Source: Myxococcales bacterium
GTDB taxonomy: Bacteria > Myxococcota_A > UBA9160 > JALSIO01
Direction: 5' to 3'
Assembly: GCA_026989995.1 (NCBI GenBank)
Contig: JALSIO010000008.1
Location: 1-7,114 of the forward strand
Length of the DNA stretch: 7,114 nt
This document shows, in pieces, positions 4,903 through 7,114 of this stretch; the stretch's first letter is position 1; each line of letters opens with the position of its first letter. The translations under genes were made by a program, and so were the position numbers. Below the pieces are notes generated by a model. That model had not been told where the DNA came from. It saw only the letters and a program-made list of their open reading frames with translations, and searched no databases.

Positions 4903-7114
4903 GCGCTCCGCGGAGGCGGCCCGCACCGAGAGGAGCACGTTGCGTCCGGGGAGCCCCTCGTCGAGGGCCGGGTCGTCCTCCGGCCCCGGCGTTCCCTCGG
5001 CCTCCTCGATCCGGGCCTTGAAAAGCCCGCACACCACCTCGCCCTCGTCCGGAGACTGGCAGGAGGCGAAGCGCTGGCCCGGGGCCACCTCCACGAGGCT
5101 GAGCCTCCCGTAGCTGGTGAGCCCCCCCAGCCCCTGGCACGCGCTCTGCACCAGCTCCACGGACTCGGCCTTCCTGCGCACCTCGGGCTCGCCGAAGGGG
5201 ACCCGCTTGTAGCGACCACGGGCGTAGCGCTCGATCTGGTCCGCGAAGTGGGGCGACGCCGGGTCGTCGCTCTGCCCGTACGGTACGAGGGTGTAGACCC
5301 TGGGCTTCGACTCGCGGAGCTGGGCGGCCATCATGAAGTCCGAGCCGCTCACCACGACCCAGCTCCCGTCCTCGCTCGGATCGGCCGGGTCCTTCGGCGG
5401 AGTGCCGCAGGTTCCACGGCCATGGCTTCCCTGCCACAGGGTCTGGGTCTCGGCATCCCCTCCGCCGAAGGCCACGCGGCTTCCATCCGGGAGCTCGAGG
5501 AAGTTGATGTCTCCCCAGCGGGGAATCGGCTCGGTGTACACCCCCGCCTGGTGGAAGGCGTCGAGGTTCGCCACCGCGTCGAGGAAGGCCTGGTGGGCAC
5601 GCGCGAGGTCGAGATCGCTGACCTGCTCGGGGTGGTCCGGCAGGTCGTAGACCTCGCGGATCCGGGCGGCGGGCGGGGAGGGATCGACGGAGGCGTTGAC
5701 GGCATCCCGGGTCCAGAAGAGGATCCACTCGTGGAAGAGTGTGTAGCCCCGCTTGCCGCTGCGGGCGATGGGCCGCCGCTGCCACCGCAGCAGCTCCTTC
5801 AGGGCATCGTCCACCGCGGGATTGCCGCCGTTTCCGAGCTCGTTCACGGCCCGCTCGATCACCGGGATCATCCACTCGGCGGTGAGCGCGTGGCGGTCGA
5901 TCGAGAACTTCCGGCTCCGTCCGATTCCGATCTCCGCGCGGCTCTCGAGCTGATCCACCACGCGCTGCGGCCGGGCGCCGAAGGTGCTTCCGATCTTCGC
6001 GGTGAGCATCCAATCCGGAAAGCTCGCCGGGTCGATCCCCCAGGCACCTCCCTCCCGCATCCAGTTGGCCTGGTTGCTGGCCTGGTAGTAGCCGCCCGGG
6101 TCGTTCGTGGAAGCCGGCAGACTAAAGAAGGGCAGCACGCCCGTGTAGGCCGTGGCGGAGGTGTCCCCGGGAACGCAGCGGATCCAGTCGAAGCCGGCGT
6201 TCCTGTTCTGCAGGCGGTTGAGCCAGCCGTAGTGGATGTTGCCCTCCACGTCGGTGTAGAGGACGTTGGCCCCGTCGATCTCCATGGCAGAGATGGCCGC
6301 GAGAAAATCGCCGAGGTCGTCGGCGAGAAGCATCGCGCGCAGTTGACCGAGGACGCCCACCCGCTCGTAGAGGCTCATGCCCGCGGCGTAGAGCAGCCCG
6401 TTCTGGCGCAGGAAGATCGGCCGCCCCTCCGCCTCGAGGATCTTCGCATCCACCGCCACACCGCCGGCCACCTCGATCCGCTCCGTTTCCACCTCGAAGG
6501 GACGCCAGCCGCCGTCGAATCGGTACTCCGCCGACCCGTTCGGGTTCGGGGTGATCTCGAAGCAGTCCCCGCGGTCGCCCGGGTTTCTGGTGAGCGTCCA
6601 GGCGATCCGATCGGTGACGGCGTAGAGGAAGAGCGGCGCGCCCGTGGCGTTGGCACCGTGCACCGTCACCTCGGGCGTCACGTAGGCCTTCTCGTACCAC
6701 TTGTTGAGCCCATCCCAGGGCGTGTGCGGGTCGACCTGGATGATCGGGCCGCGCCCGGCCGTCCGCGCGTCGGCGAGGACCCAGCCGTTCGATCCCTCGC
6801 CACATTCCGGGTCGGCGCCGCTCTCCTGCTGCTCCTTCTGCGCCTGTTGGAGCTGGCGAACGACGCCTGCGTACTGAAGCAGCGCAACCACCTCCTGGGG
6901 TTCGATGGGGCGGGCGTTCGCCGGCGCCTGTGCCGCGTGGTCGGCCAGCCACTGGTTCACCCCCGTTGCGAAGGCACGGGCGATGTCCTGAACCTCCGGG
7001 GGAAGCTCGGGCCAGCGGGCATAGGCCGTGCGCCGGGCACCCGTGCGGCGGGAGGCGAGGTCCGCGCAGACGTTCGCACCGACGGCGGTTCCGCCGCCGT
7101 GGAGGCACGTGGTT
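3805..7114 (-). CDS. Penicillin acylase-family Ntn hydrolase fused to a C-terminal Cys-rich alpha/beta-hydrolase-like domain, 5'-partial
   Basis: This is a likely exported amidohydrolase that removes acyl chains from amides. Residues are numbered from the in-frame GTG at 6960, which is not the true start: the frame stays open to 7114, and LPPEVQDIARAF...GVNQWL across that point is typical acylase alpha-chain sequence. The signal peptide and early alpha chain are outside the window. ECGEGSNGWV marks self-cleavage before Ser57, the beta-chain nucleophile. VDPHTPWDG and HGANATGAP match the PvdQ/AHL-acylase/aculeacin-acylase branch more than classical penicillin G acylase. QASNQANW (Asn296, about beta-240) fits the oxyanion Asn. 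YGQSDDPASPHFADQ (561-575) is the usual beta-chain end. After residue ~600 comes a linker, then from ~687 a second domain: oxyanion-like ESGGPG (697-702), nucleophile elbow AHSGGSG with Ser814, LGGLD (Asp946) and SVGHN (His1029). Sixteen Cys lie beyond residue 600, suggesting disulfides and export. The acylase call is firm, the second domain moderate and the substrate unknown. Confidence 0.86.
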   Translation of the reverse strand, partial: TTCLHGGGTAVGANVCADLASRRTGARRTAYARWPELPPEVQDIARAFATGVNQWLADHAAQAPANARPIEPQEVVALLQYAGVVRQLQQAQKEQQESGADPECGEGSNGWVLADARTAGRGPIIQVDPHTPWDGLNKWYEKAYVTPEVTVHGANATGAPLFLYAVTDRIAWTLTRNPGDRGDCFEITPNPNGSAEYRFDGGWRPFEVETERIEVAGGVAVDAKILEAEGRPIFLRQNGLLYAAGMSLYERVGVLGQLRAMLLADDLGDFLAAISAMEIDGANVLYTDVEGNIHYGWLNRLQNRNAGFDWIRCVPGDTSATAYTGVLPFFSLPASTNDPGGYYQASNQANWMREGGAWGIDPASFPDWMLTAKIGSTFGARPQRVVDQLESRAEIGIGRSRKFSIDRHALTAEWMIPVIERAVNELGNGGNPAVDDALKELLRWQRRPIARSGKRGYTLFHEWILFWTRDAVNASVDPSPPAARIREVYDLPDHPEQVSDLDLARAHQAFLDAVANLDAFHQAGVYTEPIPRWGDINFLELPDGSRVAFGGGDAETQTLWQGSHGRGTCGTPPKDPADPSEDGSWVVVSGSDFMMAAQLRESKPRVYTLVPYGQSDDPASPHFADQIERYARGRYKRVPFGEPEVRRKAESVELVQSACQGLGGLTSYGRLSLVEVAPGQRFASCQSPDEGEVVCGLFKARIEEAEGTPGPEDDPALDEGLPGRNVLLSVRAASAERFCDGSPWIVFESGGPGRGYGPTFGGVKPGHFLAGDAPKGQGGYGDDLIREYNDLGFVTVDVHWTCDFANCESVYQGWIEKAGSNPGGGEGWYADTAGLGYAAMGSRVLPIYEWAHAQAGERVCAHAHSGGSGRAITALTRYAADDHLRAVVFDGGPVFAYIPWYCDLDQGPLGPQVPAFRIHACDRNGRDGDPTNDDCENSNAAIYDCTRSPDNLADCSSRLCRDGVYDDAAMLADSSFLRASRRSFPDIRLGVVLGGLDLSPAPAHARLWLSGYAFGSEVVPALSALEIEVRQGFCADTTGSYAISVGAADRRPCTDWDPSNFPGVSATDVGHDARLASVGHNTTREAGGAAAVRDVMLSLCTP
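6790..6792 (-). other. Predicted autoproteolytic nucleophile serine codon of the acylase
   Basis: This TCG codon (read on the - strand) is the Ser of the GEGSNGWV motif. In penicillin-acylase-family Ntn hydrolases the precursor cleaves itself just before this Ser, which becomes residue 1 of the beta chain and the catalytic nucleophile. His at beta-23 and Asn at about beta-240 are correctly spaced from it. Confidence 0.8.

Noticed and set aside
3407..6013. Second long minus-strand frame (868 codons) overlapping the acylase fusion gene
   Set aside because: It is an out-of-frame reading of the same strand with Arg/Gly/Pro/Ala-rich composition. The overlapping frame has clear acylase and hydrolase motifs.
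6958..6960. GTG at 6960 as the start of the acylase
   Set aside because: The frame continues open to the window edge, and the residues before and across it (PPEVQDIARAF, then TGVNQWL) match the acylase alpha chain. The GTG is an internal Val codon.

Overview
The window is a very GC-rich, densely coded stretch holding four genes and almost no non-coding DNA. Three genes run on the + strand in the left half. One very long gene runs on the - strand in the right half and meets them tail to tail. The G/C-dominated third codon positions, GTG starts, Shine-Dalgarno-type sites and a large Cys-rich (hence probably exported) hydrolase suggest a high-GC Gram-negative bacterium. A Myxococcota/deltaproteobacteria-like or Binatota-like lineage would fit, but this is a guess from style; there is no rRNA or other taxonomic marker here.

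Left block (1-3768, + strand). The first gene is an SGNH/GDSL-type hydrolase (GDSF, END and DGHW blocks) that is probably cut by the left edge. After a 58-bp gap comes a CapK/PaaK-type adenylate-forming ligase (phenylacetate-CoA ligase-like family) starting at a GTG. Its stop overlaps, by a GTGA junction, the GTG start of a Glu/Leu/Phe/Val dehydrogenase-superfamily protein. The last two are almost certainly translationally coupled, and the three probably form an operon. SGNH and CapK-like proteins often occur in surface-polysaccharide or cell-envelope modification clusters. Pairing them with an amino-acid-dehydrogenase-like protein suggests a small acid-activating or amino-acid-handling module, but the actual substrate cannot be read from the sequence.

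Right block (3805-7114, - strand). This is one uninterrupted reading frame of about 1,100 codons that still runs off the right edge. Its first ~700 visible residues are an Ntn-hydrolase of the penicillin acylase family. The autocatalytic Gly-Ser site is visible, and the surrounding motifs most resemble the PvdQ / acyl-homoserine-lactone / aculeacin acylase branch. Its last ~365 residues are a separate Cys-rich domain with alpha/beta-hydrolase features (Ser, Asp and His candidates). This apparent acylase-plus-serine-hydrolase fusion is the most unusual thing in the window.

The convergent stops are 36 bp apart, with only a weak hairpin candidate between them. I found no tRNA, rRNA, CRISPR array, insertion sequence, attachment site or convincing promoter, and no gene-free stretch longer than 58 bp.
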